This document shows positions 1-11,604 of a DNA stretch of 64,000 nt, one piece after another (position 1 is the stretch's first letter; each line of letters starts with the position of its first letter). The position numbers and the translations under genes are program-made. The DNA is taken from positions 1 through 64,000 of the forward strand of contig WTPW01000605.1 of the NCBI GenBank assembly GCA_009809945.1, written 5' to 3'. The notes below the pieces were generated by a model that made no database searches, was not told where the DNA came from, and saw nothing but the letters and a program-made list of their open reading frames with translations. The stretch is from Gigaspora margarita. Lineage: Eukaryota > Glomeromycota > Glomeromycetes > Diversisporales > Gigasporaceae.

Positions 1-19
1 GGTAGATTAGAATATGATA

Positions 20-110
20 ATTAGTGCGTTTGTAATTATGGTGTTGGTAATTAATCTGTTGGTAACTAGTATGTTGGTAATTATGTGTTGGTAATTAGTG
101 CATATGTTTA
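20..110. repeat. Degenerate short tandem repeat, GTTGGTAATTAGT-like
   Basis: Five to six imperfect copies of a unit of about 14-16 bp built on GTTGGTAATTAGT follow each other here. No reading frame or end repeat is visible. The stretch looks like a decayed minisatellite. Confidence 0.5.
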
Positions 111-206
111 ATATGGGTTAAACCAAAGAGAAAAAAAACAAAGGTCAATTTATTATAAATAAGTAAAGATAATCTCATCTCGTCTAATACTGGATTATAA
201 TTGGTA

Positions 207-400
207 TGTTATTTAGTACCGGGTATTCGCGGGTATGAGGGTAGGGTACTGTTGCTTTTTAGCCCTACCCTATCTATATAAGGGCTCAGTACTTGAGCCC
301 TTACCCTTACCCTAGGACCCAAAAATTAATACCCTAACCCGGTCTGTGTGGTACTACCCTTAGGGTACCCGTGGGTAGCCCGAGCCCTTGCGGAGGCCTA
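207..400. repeat. GC-rich island of GGGTA/TACCC motifs
   Basis: In otherwise A+T-rich DNA this stretch is dense in GGGTA and its complement TACCC, in both orientations, so it can fold on itself. TAGTACC occurs near the left edge and GGTACTA near 349. This resembles the short-motif-rich interiors of the hAT-type elements elsewhere in the window, but no convincing target duplication was found, so the family is open. From 400 to about 1190 I see only A+T-rich sequence. Confidence 0.45.
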
Positions 401-1615
401 CCTTGCATTGCCACTGCAGCTGTGGAGCTCAAAAATTTCTATTGATAGTCCTTGCACTGCCCACATAGTCGCAGAGCCCAAAAACTGACTGCAAAGATCT
501 TTGTATTGCTACTATTCAATATATCGCCCAACTAAACTAATGCTACTAATTTTTGATATATTGGACCAATATGAATTATTTATCTACCAAAATAATCCTT
601 TCAAAGAGAAAATTCTAACAAGTCTAAAATTATGATATCAGTAAATAGGATAGATTAAAGTGTGTTGGAGGTTGTGGGCATGCAGACATTAAGGAATGAA
701 GTTTATAAGGGTTTTTGTGCAGAATGGAAAAGTTACCTTTTGTTTCATGATTGCACACCTTGGTAAAGACTGGCTCTATAAAATTATATGTCATTCCAAT
801 AAAAAGCCTCAACCAAAGTACTGGACTAACCATATAAGACAAAATCATATGTGATCTACAATAAAGTCAGCTGATATTGCAATGATCGCTTTGTCACAAG
901 CTTAACTTGCCACAAGTTTATCAAATAAAATCTACAAAAATTGATTTCATATAGCATTAAACAAATTTAAGCAAATAATATTAATATGCTCTTTAATCAA
1001 AGCATTTCTAATTTAACATTAGATCTGCTCAGTATGTGTGACTATCTATATAAGTAGCAAGACATAACAGGTATGCCAGAATTTAGAACTGTGCACAGTA
1101 TGAGGTGTGAATCGTACCCTCCTTCTAAATATATCTACTACGCACTACTATACTAACTAAAACTACTCTAATTCAACCCTAATAATGGTGATAAGGCTTT
1201 GATCGAGGCGTGGATTGACTTGGTCTGAGTGACCAGGGTCAAAATAGAGCTCTAGATTATGTTACGAGGCTATAATACAAAGTTACGGGATTTTAGAATA
1301 TAATACGATTTCACTTATCAAGAGGTTATCATTTAATAATAATACAGTTTATTTATTATCTATCAGGAGAAATTACTAACAATAACACTTCTACTCTAAT
1401 TTCAAAGGTTATTACTACAATATCGAACTTTAAAGCTTTGAACTCTAATGAGTTCTTGCTTCAGAACTATGGAACTAATGAACTATAGAAAACTATGAGA
1501 CACTCTCTGCTCTTTTGTGAAGACAAAAGGCATCATATTTATACTTTTTACATGACTGTGTCTTCTATCTAATGCTACTAAGTTCTCAAGTACTAACAAG
1601 TTTCTCTAGATCTAA

Positions 1616-1755
1616 TATATATAATATGTCTGATATATATGATATGTCTGATATATATGACATATCAGATATATATGATATATATGATATATATGATATG
1701 TCTGATATATATAATATATATGACATCTTCGATATTTGTGATATCTTTGATATAC
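1616..1755. repeat. GATATATATGATATGTC tandem repeat
   Basis: Imperfect tandem copies of a 15-18 bp unit built on GATATATATGATATGTC. The plus-strand frame across it reads SDIYD repeats only because the unit length is close to a multiple of three; I do not consider it a gene. The block adjoins a stretch (about 1195-1560) that looks faintly LTR-like on the minus strand. Confidence 0.7.
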
Positions 1756-1904
1756 AAGTCAAAGCAGGTTACAATCTATACTATATAAGGGAACTATAGT
1801 AAACTTCTTACTAAATATACATATTTGACTTACAATAGACAACTTAAAGTAGCAATCGGGATAGAATAATAATATAAAAAGAAAATCAGAATCACTTTAC
1901 ACTC

Positions 1905-2103
1905 TCACAACAGCCACAAGTTTATCAAAAGAATTACACTTTCATATGACATTAAACAAACATATCTACCTATTATACACATAATGTAAATGTGCATCAA
2001 ATAATCAATTTGAATATGCCATCCAATAAGGGTTAAGATTTTGTAAACAAAAGTTTGCCTGTTAACTATACACTTTGTATTTTGTACTATATTCCTGGTA
2101 TAA
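1905..2103. repeat. Dispersed repeat, copy 1 (ends in TTCCTGGTATA)
   Basis: Begins near CCACAAGTTTATCA, runs through ATTAAACAAA and GCCATCCAATAAG, and ends TATACACTTTGTA...TTCCTGGTATA. The same order of blocks recurs at about 6190-6301 (3' part only) and 11105-11340. A fragment of the head is also near 905. Class unknown; no coding capacity or terminal repeats seen. Confidence 0.65.
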
Positions 2104-2588
2104 GGTAGCTGCATAATACAGTTATACAAAACTAGAAATGTAAATTTATAAGTAAACTCGATTACATGATTTGAGCACTTTTAAGATTATGTATGGTCTG
2201 AAGAAATTATAGATAAGTTCAGAATCAGTTTTATTTTCTTATGGTAAAAAAAATTTTAATTAAGAAAGTCAAAACTGGTTAAAATCTTAACAAGAAATGC
2301 ATTGGCAAATGCAGTGAGCTACATGATTTTTTGTATCAAAATATTAGAGTAGAATTTAGTATATATAGTTCTATAGCAAATTTGTGTAATTTTTTTTTAG
2401 TTGATACTACTTATCATGGTAGATATATTCGTGTATATTAAAATTTTTCTCATATTTGCTAAAGAATTATTTTACTCAAACTTAAATCATAAAAGCAACA
2501 AGCTTTGGGCATTCTTATATATATTTTAAGCCATTTATTTAAGATTGTTTATTATTTTTTTTAATTCTTATAATTTCATCATTTACTA

Positions 2589-3859
2589 CAGTGTGGGACA
2601 GTATAAAACATCTAATCAATATTATAAAGTGCCAATTTTTGGTACTTATATAGTTAATTTTGATTGGCTAATTTTGGTATAAATAATTCTGATTGGTTAA
2701 TTAAATATATATTGTTTCTTTTTTTTATATTAAATGCCAATTTTTTAAACTATTATAAACTTTAAATTCTAGGGATGTGGTGACATAGAGAAGTTGGGTT
2801 GTTGTCACCCCCAAGCAACAGGTACAGAGTTCGAATCCTACTGGAGACTTTTCAAAAATTGTATCTGTGTTACAAAATGAATCTGCACTTTAACTAATTG
2901 GATCATTGATCTGTAACCCAGGTGACACCAAATTATTGGAAGATAACTAACTTGATAATGTTACATAAGGGAAAAAAAGGTGCATAAACCCTAAGAATAA
3001 GCAGAGGAACCTGCTTGCAAAACCTGAGTGGAGAAGTACCCAACTTTTGATGGTGCTAGGAAAAAAAACTTGACAGGGACTGACCGAAAGCAAACCCATG
3101 ATAAAAAGAATTGGAGGACCCTACCAACTAGACCACCAGAGTCATACTAGAGGAAAAGGACATGTGTTTCAGAAGCATGTACCAAGGGGAGGAAGACTAT
3201 AAGGCATCATAATGCCAGGCTGACCAACCCTTCTAGCCCTTAGAATTGGGAGTAGGAATGTGACTAGAAAAAAGAAGCCAGAAAAGGAACTGACCAGTGC
3301 TAGGGCTAGAGAACTTTACAAGGGCTACTGTACTAGCAGGACCAATAATAGGAAGGTAATGGCTTGAGATACAGTCAGGTTGCAGCAGCACCCAAAAGTG
3401 GCTTAAAAGATGAACCTGGTGGCAGCAGCACTACAGGTACTATCAGATAACAGTACAGGATAATAATACAGGTTGAGTATATATGTGGCAACATATAGGA
3501 TGCTCTGGTAGGTTTAGGTCAAAGATAAATTCATCTAAGTCTCTGCACTTGTAAAATATAGCAATGAGTTGTAATATGAGAGAAACCTCATTAGAGGATA
3601 TTGTAACAAAGTGCTATGTTAATAAAAGAATGATGCATGACCTCACCTTAATATTAAAAAAAAATAAAAAAAATAAATTTTAAATTCTTATAACTTCTTT
3701 AAAACAAAAAATAAGAAAAATTCCTCTGACAGAAATGTCGTTTAGCTAAAAATCTATCATTTTGTCAGAGGGTTTTTTGATTTAACTTATTTTTAAAAAG
3801 TTATAATAGTTTAAAGCTTTTATTAATAAATAATGGATGCTTTATGCTGTCCCACACTG
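2589..3859. mobile_element. TA-flanked MITE (Tc1/mariner type), split by a SINE
   Basis: Both ends carry the inverted repeat CAGTGTGGGACAG, extending to about 24 bp with two mismatches, and both are bordered by TA (2587-2588, 3860-3861). The CAGT start and TA duplication fit the Tc1/mariner superfamily. Without the SINE inside it (2771-3678 plus its duplicated target) the element is about 350 bp with no coding capacity. Its right half holds an additional 20-bp hairpin around 3722-3769. Confidence 0.85.
2771..3678 (+). mobile_element. tRNA-derived SINE inserted in the MITE
   Basis: A tRNA-like head contains a B-box core AGTTCGAATCC at 2828-2838 and a weaker A-box-like stretch at about 2775-2800. 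The body runs about 900 bp and ends in an A-rich tail. The element is bordered by a 10-bp target duplication, TTTAAATTCT, at 2761-2770 and 3679-3688, which proves retroposition. Near its 3' end ACCTCACCTTAA (3640-3651) also occurs, complementary, at the 3' end of the LINE at 32.9 kb. The block GCTTGAGATACAG...AGGTTGCA (3362-3385) is shared with the SINE at 63.2-63.7 kb. Confidence 0.85.
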
Positions 3860-3949
3860 TAGCAATATCTTTACTGTATTAGCTATGAGCTAGATTGTAT
3901 TAAAATTTTCATAATTTTTATTTGATTTACTGTAAAAAGTCTATCAAAG

Positions 3950-5340
3950 TTTATGAGCTATCATGATGATACAATCAATATGTGGCTAAGTTAGGTTGCA
4001 GTATCATACTGTATGTTTAAAGCTATTCTATCATAACTTGTTGTAAAAAATTTTTTACAAAAAAGTACAAATGCTATAGTGATACACAGTATGCGGTTAA
4101 AGTTGTATTGAAATCATAGTCATAAATTCTATCATGATTATTATGAAAATTTTGCTATAAACTTGCTACTATGATACACATTTTGTGTTGAAATTTCAGT
4201 TGTGAATTCTACAATACTATGATTTACTTTAAACAATTTTGCTATAAAAAATAATAACAATTGTGGTGGATATTATGTGATTAAGATTGAATTAGTTTAC
4301 GTATTGAAATTTGCTGTAAAAAATTTTGTTGCAAAACTTACTGACTATTGTAGTGACAGATGGTATATGGTTAACATTTAGTTATCTTGTACTGAAAATA
4401 TAAAAAATATAGTAATAAATTTTATCAGAAATTACTATAAAAAATTTTTTATAAAATTTATGAGTTATATGGTACATACAACATGTGTTGAGTTAGTTTG
4501 TATTGGAATTAATAGTTCTATTAGGATTTACTGTAAAATCCATTTGCTATTATAGCATGTAGTTGAGTTGGTTTGTATTGAAATTGCAGTCATGACTTCT
4601 GTCATGATTCAACATAAAGGCTATTGCAATGACACAATATGTAGTGGTTAGTTTGTATTAGAATTAACAGTCATGATTTCTATTGTTAAAAGTTTTGTGA
4701 TAAAGCTTACTTGCAATTGTAATGAATTAACAGTCATGACTTATTTCATAATTTACTGTCTTGAATGTAAGTATTGAGGCAGCTTTTGTCTTGAATCATC
4801 TATTATCCATGAGGATGAGGTAATTTCCTCCAATCAGCGATGAAAGTATGATATATGTGATCAGTATTGTTTGTTATTAAATCAAAAGTACTGGAAGAGT
4901 TACCTGCTAGGACTACAATTATTGGTCAAAGATTGGCCTTCTGGTCGAAAACCTAGTTGTTAAATGCATAATGGAACAAATGCAGAAAAAAAAAGGTAAA
5001 AGTTGTGAAACTGCAGCATAGGTTTCTTGATAACAGAAAGGGAAATACCAGTATATGTTTTTTGTTGTTATGCACCATACAGAAAATAAGAGACAAAACA
5101 AAAACTTGCTATTGTGGCATGTAGTTAAATTAGTTGGTTTGGAATTAACTATCTTAATTTCTATCATAGTTTGCCATAAAAATTTTGCAACAAACTTGTT
5201 AGCTATATGATAATACACAGTATAGTTTTGAATTAATTCGTATTAATTAATAGTTGTGGTTCAGGCAGTATGGTTTTAGTTGCAATTTAATGTAAAAAAT
5301 ATTGTTACATAACTTACCGACTATTGTAGTAATTTATTGT
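3950..5340. repeat. Highly decayed tandem array, about 80-130 bp units
   Basis: The same succession of blocks keeps returning: GCTATAGTGATACA, TATGTGGTTAA, GTTTGTATTGAAATT, AGTCATGATTTCTATCATG, and TTTACTGTAAAAAATTTTG. Unit starts can be recognised near 3957, 4071, 4165, 4259, 4344, 4468, 4545, 4619, 5107 and 5201. Units differ in length and are perhaps 65-75% alike by eye, so this is an old array. A short non-repeat stretch is inserted at about 4740-5095. Confidence 0.6.
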
Positions 5341-5459
5341 AAATTATTATTGCTTGATCAGCTACTTTATTGCTATATGATGAAAAACATATAGAAATAG
5401 GTTTGCTATTCAAGCAAGCTCTAGCGTTACATACTCAAAACTTCAATACTTATGACAAA

Positions 5460-5562
5460 AGCCCTCTAGGCTAGATCTAATTATTTGAACCCAAACCAAT
5501 CACTCTCCCAACCTGTTAAATGCATAAACCACTATGACCTCTCGGTAATAATCTTAATATGT
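5460..5562 (-). mobile_element. tRNA-like SINE head, relic
   Basis: Read on the minus strand, an A-box-like stretch (GTCATAGTGGTTTATGC) is followed about 40 bp later by a B-box-like GGGTTCAAATA, the spacing of a tRNA gene. The flanking sequence does not pair into an acceptor stem, so I read it as a SINE head and not as a tRNA gene. No target duplication or tail was identified. Confidence 0.4.
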
Positions 5563-5868
5563 TGACATGGCTTGTATAACTAATCAAAGTGGTAAAGCAT
5601 AATAACTTGATCATATTGATATATTAATCTTAACACATTGATCACATTTTGAGTATAACTATAATTTTATTGGTTAATAGATCGATGAACTACAAGAATC
5701 ACTGAATGATTATCAGATAATCTAGATGACAAAAATTTACAAAAAATGGAAAAGTCTAGAAAATAATCATCTAAATATTTAGTGAAATATAATTTGTCTT
5801 AATATTTGCTAATATAATCACTATTTTTTATTAATCAAATATTTTTTTATCTATTGTGGAACAATTGT

Positions 5869-5932
5869 TCTTGTCCTTGCACTAGCACTTGCACTTGTTT
5901 TTGCATTTGCTCTTGAACTTGAGATTATTATA
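5869..5932. repeat. CTTGCACTTG minisatellite
   Basis: Five to six imperfect copies of a unit of about 12 bp built on CTTGCACTTG (also CTTGTTTTTG, CTTGAACTTG). It looks like a simple repeat. Confidence 0.6.
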
Positions 5933-6031
5933 CAAAATAGTAATCAAACAACAGAAGCAAATTTGGCAAATTCGAGTTTCACGATTAAAAGAGCAGATCC
6001 GATATTATCTAAAAAGTGTAAAAAATAGCAA

Positions 6032-6520
6032 AAATCACAAGCAGAAGAATTTTCAAAAATAATTAAAAAACAAAGCAAACAACCTTCTCATTAGGAGCTC
6101 AATGCATATAAATATCTAAATTTATCTAAGGAGATATGAAATTCATGAATTGAATAAATTTAGAAAATCATACAATATCTTTTTTACCCTTGAATTGATG
6201 ATTGATTTGATTACGCCACCCAATAAGATCCAAGATTTTACACAAAGATAGTTGCCTGTAAACCATACACTTCGTACTTCATCATACATTCCTGGTATAG
6301 AAATATTAGATTATCTGAATTAGATTAATTGATTAGATACTCTTGCAGATAAATCACAAGCAGAAGAATTTTTGAAAATAATTAAAAAAAGCAAGTAAAC
6401 CAACTTGCACAATAGCGGAGATCATGCATAAATAAATCTAAAGAAGATATAATATCCATGAAGTAAACAAATTCATAAAATCATACTATATCTTTTTTTA
6501 TCCTCGAATTGATTACCAAG
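6032..6520. repeat. Direct duplication of about 170 bp around a dispersed-repeat fragment
   Basis: Copy one (about 6032-6200) and copy two (about 6350-6520) share ATCACAAGCAGAAGAATTTT, AATAATTAAAAAA, a central ATGCATAAATA-like stretch and AAATCATAC(A/T)ATATCTTTTT. Between them lies a 3' fragment of the dispersed repeat (about 6190-6301, ending TTCCTGGTATA). From 6520 to about 8470 I see only A+T-rich sequence with T-runs and no recognisable gene. Confidence 0.6.
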
Positions 6521-8475
6521 TCATAATTAGAGTTGCAGATATTAGAATATCAATGAACATATACTATGATGTCAGATGTGATGTATACGTGACGTATTAA
6601 TAAGATTATATATAAACTAGCATTTGATACGTGCCTTCAGCACGTGGAAAGATATTTCAATATTATGTTTTTGTTATCTTTTTATATTGTTATGTGAAAT
6701 TCTATTTTTATTTTGATTTGAAATTCATTTACTAATATTATCATTATAGAGTTTTTCATTATTTTACTGTAGTTGAAGTTATTGTATCATAGTAGAGATG
6801 TTTTGCTGTTTAGAATTCTTTAAATTTTATTTTTTGTATATCTGTAGTTATGTTAAGTTAGCAAATAATTATTTTGATTTTTATTTTTAAGTGTACTAAA
6901 TAAATTTTATATTTATATGAAAAATTTTGTTACAAAGCTTATTATTTTAGTGTTATATAGCATATTAATATTATTCATATTTAGTTAAGAATAGCTAATA
7001 ATATAAGATCATATAATATTTAAAAATAATTAATAATTATTATAATGCCATGGAGTTCCAAAATTCTAGTTGGTGGGTCAGATTTTTTTTTTTTTAATCT
7101 ACAGTATGTAAATTAATAAGCTTATATTTTATATAGGGTATGCAAAGTTAATTTTTTGGTTTGCATAATATCAAATTAGAAAATTTTGGATTTTTTTTTT
7201 GGGGTCTATTAGGTAATTCTAAAAAATTAAGGTCATTATTGGGCAATACTAGAAGACAAATTAAATAGCAAAAATAGAATAATTGGCACAATTGGAATTT
7301 AAAAAATTTTTTTTTGAAAAATTAGATATCAATGCTAGAAGATTATTGCAATTTATGTAAGTTTTCAGTTAAAATACAAGTTAACATGTAACACATTTGT
7401 AAAAGTATCTTTTAATTTGTTTCTGGGTATACATACTTGAATTTTTTTTTTATGATTAATTTGTGATTTAGCTAATAAAAGTTCTGAATAAAGTACCAGG
7501 TAATCATTTTTATATAATTATTAAATTTCAAAAATATTTTAATGTCAAAGTTAGATAATTGAATATTTACTTATTTGTGTATGTAATACAAATTCTTTAG
7601 AGAGGAAATAGCTAATTGAAAAGTACAAAGTTTGATTATTCTGTATTTGTCAACAAAGGATCTGAACACATGTAAATAAAAAAAAAAGTGAAAATATGCA
7701 AAAACTAACATTTGAATTGATATTGGTATGTACTAATTAAAAATGATAGGAATAAAATTTTATGTATAATGAGTATTATTCTAATCCTGTAGTTTCTAAT
7801 GTTAAGGTTTTTTAACTAAATTTTATCAATATTTAGATTATTTATATAAAATTGGATTCTTTTTTGGAGGGATTTCTAAAGTGGAGCAGATTTTATAAAA
7901 TATTTTATCAAATTAACTTTAGGGTTAGGGTTATCTCATATTAGAATTAGTTTTTTTTAGGTTGTAATATATAAGCAAAATTGCCTTCCCAACATTTTTA
8001 ATTAACACAACAAGGTAGGTTTAGACTGTTGTTTTTGTATTTTTTAAGGTTTTTACTTTTCTTTTATTTTTGCTTTGCCAAAGATCATCAAAATTCGATA
8101 ATTTGATTTGTTAGATATTATGTAATTCTATTCTGACCCCTTTTTTAAAAACATCAGATATAGATAATTTTTTTTATTTTAAAAATCGGTATGATTATTA
8201 TAATATTCTATAGTAATACTTTAAACTTAAAATAGAATTTTATTTTACTCATAATTATGTGTCGATGTAATTATATACTAATTTTGCTTCTAAAGAGTTT
8301 ATTTATTGTAATAGATTTTACTGTATTATTTTTTTTATAATTTGATATAGTTAATTGTCATTTGTATATAATAATATATAATTAATTTTTTATGAAACTA
8401 ACTATTTCAAAGGTATTTTGAGAGTTATATTTCGTTGGTGATATTTTTGTAATAAAAATTAGCATATGTAATAGT

Positions 8476-8477
<2 letters not shown>

Positions 8478-8507
<30 letters not shown>
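8478..8507. repeat. (AT)n microsatellite
   Basis: About fifteen uninterrupted AT dinucleotides. Confidence 0.9.
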
Positions 8508-8514
<7 letters not shown>

Positions 8515-8817
8515 ATGACTAAAATTTGTAATTGATTAGTCTTATAAAATTTTAAGTATTAATGTTTAGTTAATTCAATTTTTTATTTATTTTATTATGC
8601 TCCTATTACTAATAATACATGACATTATTTTTATTAATAATATATGACATTAAAATGAAATCACTGTTTGATTTCACATTACCAAGAAACTTAAATATAA
8701 TAAATTACAAAGAAGATTAATCTAATTAATAAACTTATTGGCACGATCTTGTGAAAGCCAATTCTTTCAATCTCAATTATAAAATTCTTAGAATTAATCT
8801 AAAACTTTCTGATTAAC

Positions 8818-9106
8818 CGTGATCAAATCTAGTGAGTTAATGATGTATAAAAAATTTTGCACGTTGTGTAATCCAAGTCACTCCGACCGAAATAATTTTG
8901 CCAAATTTTAACAAATTTTACTAACCTGCTAACCATGTACTAAGTAAAATTTCTTGGATTGTAACTTTGCTATAATATTATAAAGCTAGTATTAATGCTC
9001 CGCAAGTTTGATCTGAGGTCTTAATCCAAATCGCCAGAGTGACTTGGGTTACATTACATGCAGAATTTTTTGGACACCAATAACTTACTAATCAAATCAT
9101 TGCAAC
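8818..9106. mobile_element. Fold-back (MITE-like) inverted repeat
   Basis: The left arm (8818-8887) and right arm (9030-9106) are complementary over about 65-70 bp with scattered mismatches, with AAAAAATTTTGCA on the left and its diverged complement on the right, and CCAAGTCACTC against GAGTGACTTGG at the inner edge. The loop is about 140 bp. The ends do not show a clear target duplication, so the class is open. A poly(A) run of 22 bases lies downstream at 9300-9321. Confidence 0.65.
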
Positions 9107-9396
9107 GTAGCAATCTGATAAATGGAAAATTGAAATATCCCTACTACCTACAAATCACATAAAATAACAACATAAAATATATACATTCATATCTCATCTT
9201 TACTACTTGTAATCTACTTGCTAGCTTTCTAATTACATTTTTATCACAAATATTTCACCAACTATATATGCATGTACTTTTATGTTAGTAGTGATCCGCA
9301 AAAAAAAAAAAAAAAAAAAAACTTGTTCACCTTTTAATTATATTTTTTATCACATAATTTTTTCACTATCTGCACTTATACTACATACTTTTTTAC

Positions 9397-11020
9397 ATCA
9401 ATTATATGAAGAGATATTTCAACAACCTTTCTAGTTAAAAGTAGAGATGTTATCGTGACGAAGCAATTTAATACCTGAGACAACAGAAAACCCCAAAACA
9501 CTTCTACTATATGTCAACTGTATCACATAACATCAAATCTATATACACACCTTACCTAGCAATCAACGAACCTTGAATCGAATCATCTAAAACTTCTATC
9601 ACGAAAGCTATCTTTAATCTATTCTATGGTGGTCTATAAAAAATAAAAAATTAAATAAAAAAATTCCCGCTTATTAATTACTTTACCATTATGTAATTAC
9701 TTCATTATTACATCACATACGCATAATTACTACATCGCTATGCAATATATATCATAACATTAATAATCATAATGTATTTACTTACCATAACTCACTATAT
9801 AATTACAATAATTAATATATAATTACTTAACAACCACCGGATCAGAAATTAACCAATCAAAGGCATTTTAAAGGTTAAATTCTGGCAGTAATTAATGATC
9901 TACATAATGACAACATAACAAATGCAACCACCAGATCAGAAATCAACCAATCAAAAGCATTTTATGTCAATCATATGAAGAGATATTTCAACAAACCTTC
10001 TAGTTAAGAGTGATGATGTTATCGAGACGAAACAATCAGATACCCGAGATAACAGAAAACCCAAAATACATCCACTATTTGTAAACCATATTGTGTAACA
10101 TCAAATCTCGAATCTATATACACAACTTACCTAGCAATTAATGAACCTTGAATCGAATCGTCTAAAACCTCTATTACGAAAGTTATGTTTAATTTATTTT
10201 ATAGTGATAAAAAAAAAAAAAAAAAAAAAAAAAACCCTCGCTTTTTAAATACTTTACCATTATGTAATTACTTCATCATTACATCACATACNTATAACAT
10301 CGCTATGCATATATACATCATAACATATTAATAATCATAATATAACTTACACAATCACTGGATCAGAAATTAACCAATCAAAGGCATTTTAAAGGATAAA
10401 TTCTGGCAGCAATTAATGATCTACATAATGACAACATAAAAAATGCAACCACCGGATCAGAAATCAACCAATAAAAGCATTTTACATAATCATGTGTCAA
10501 CAAACCTTCTAGTTAAAAGTGATGATGTTATCGAGACAAAGCAATCAGATACAGAAAATCCAAAAACACATCCACTATCCGTAAACTGTATCGCATAACA
10601 TCGAATCTATATACACATCTTACCTAGCAATCAACGAACCTTGAGTCGAATCGTCTAAAACTTCTATCACGAAAGCTATCTTTAATCTATTTTTATGGTT
10701 ATCTATAAAAAAATAAAAAAAAATAAAAAAAATGCCCGCGTTTTAATTACTTTACCATTATGTAATTATTTCATCATTACATCACAACACACATTACTAC
10801 ATCACTATGCATACATACATCATAACAAATTAATAATCATATAATGCATATACTCACCATAACTCACTACACAACCACCGGATCAGAAATTAACCAATCA
10901 AGGCATTTTAAAGGATACATTCTGGCGGCGATTAACGACCTGCATGATGACAACATAACACATGCAACCACCGGATCAGAAATCAACTAATCAAATCCAT
11001 TTTAAATGGTACATTTTTTT
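9397..11020. repeat. Three-copy tandem satellite, about 510-570 bp unit
   Basis: Each copy starts near CAACAAACCTTCTAGTTAA and continues GATGTTATCG, ACCTAGCAATCAACGAACC, TCTATCACGAAAGCTATC, a poly(A) stretch, ACTTTACCATTATGTAATT and CCACCGGATCAGAAAT. Equivalent points fall at 9431, about 10000 and 10511, giving periods of about 569 and 511 bp. CCACCGGATCAGAAAT occurs twice per unit. No gene-like frame or end repeat is visible. One ambiguous base lies at 10292. Confidence 0.85.
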
Positions 11021-11104
11021 CGGCGTTTAGAGAATTACAAGTAGTAGAGATTTTATATGACGTGAAAGGTGACATACTACCTTTGACCTTCTAAATGTCT
11101 GCAG

Positions 11105-11340
11105 CTCTAGTCATAACAGGTATAGACGCTCGTGCCAAAATTTAGAAGATGCACACAACCACAAGTTTATCAGCATTAAACAAATGCAAAATCTACCCAG
11201 TATACGGGTTATATACATGATGTTAATGCGCATCCAATTAACAATTTGAATAGCCATCCAATAAGATTCAAGAAATCGCGCACAGATAATTGCCTGTTAA
11301 CCATACACTTCGTACTTCGTACTACGTTCCTGGTATATTA
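11105..11340. repeat. Dispersed repeat, copy 3 (longest)
   Basis: Starts near CATAACAGGTAT, runs through CCAAAATTTAGAA, CCACAAGTTTATCA, ATTAAACAAA, GCCATCCAATAAGATTCAAG and TTGCCTGTTAACCATACACT, and ends TTCCTGGTATA. It is collinear with 1905-2103 and with about 6190-6301. It gives the most complete view of this unclassified element. Confidence 0.65.
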
Positions 11341-11359
11341 AATTTTTCTATATAAAACT

Positions 11360-11492
11360 TTGATGGATAAAATGCGCATGATTCGGAAACATGCGTATTA
11401 ATGCGCATGATTCGGAAACATGCGTATTAATGCGCATTCATGCGCATTATTGAGGAATCATGCGCACGAATGAAACTCATCTCTACGCTTTA
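11360..11492. mobile_element. ATGCGCAT-rich MITE, hAT type, relic
   Basis: Several copies of AATGCGCAT and a repeated GATTCGGAAACATGCGTATT lie between TTTGATGGATAAAATGCG on the left and a complementary TGCGCACGAATG...CATCTCTA end on the right. It resembles the intact MITE at 27502-27653, which has an 8-bp target duplication. No duplication is seen here, so an end is probably lost. Confidence 0.5.
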
Positions 11493-11604
11493 GCCCGAAA
11501 ACTGGTAAAGGCCACTTCTTTTTATGGCATAAATCCGAATTTTTAAGATCCTACCTATTTCCGAAATCCGTTTTAGCCGTTCATTTATGTGAAATTTAGT
11601 GGTT

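Noticed and set aside
1195-1560. LTR of an old retroelement
   Set aside because: Only a TATA-like box and a GC-richer part support it; no ends or target duplication were found, so it is not listed as a feature.
1572-1799. SDIYD-repeat protein
   Set aside because: The frame is a product of the GATATATATG tandem repeat and has no start context or neighbours.
2771-2845. Functional tRNA gene
   Set aside because: The head has a B-box, but the acceptor stem does not pair and a 10-bp target duplication encloses a 900-bp element, so it is a SINE head.
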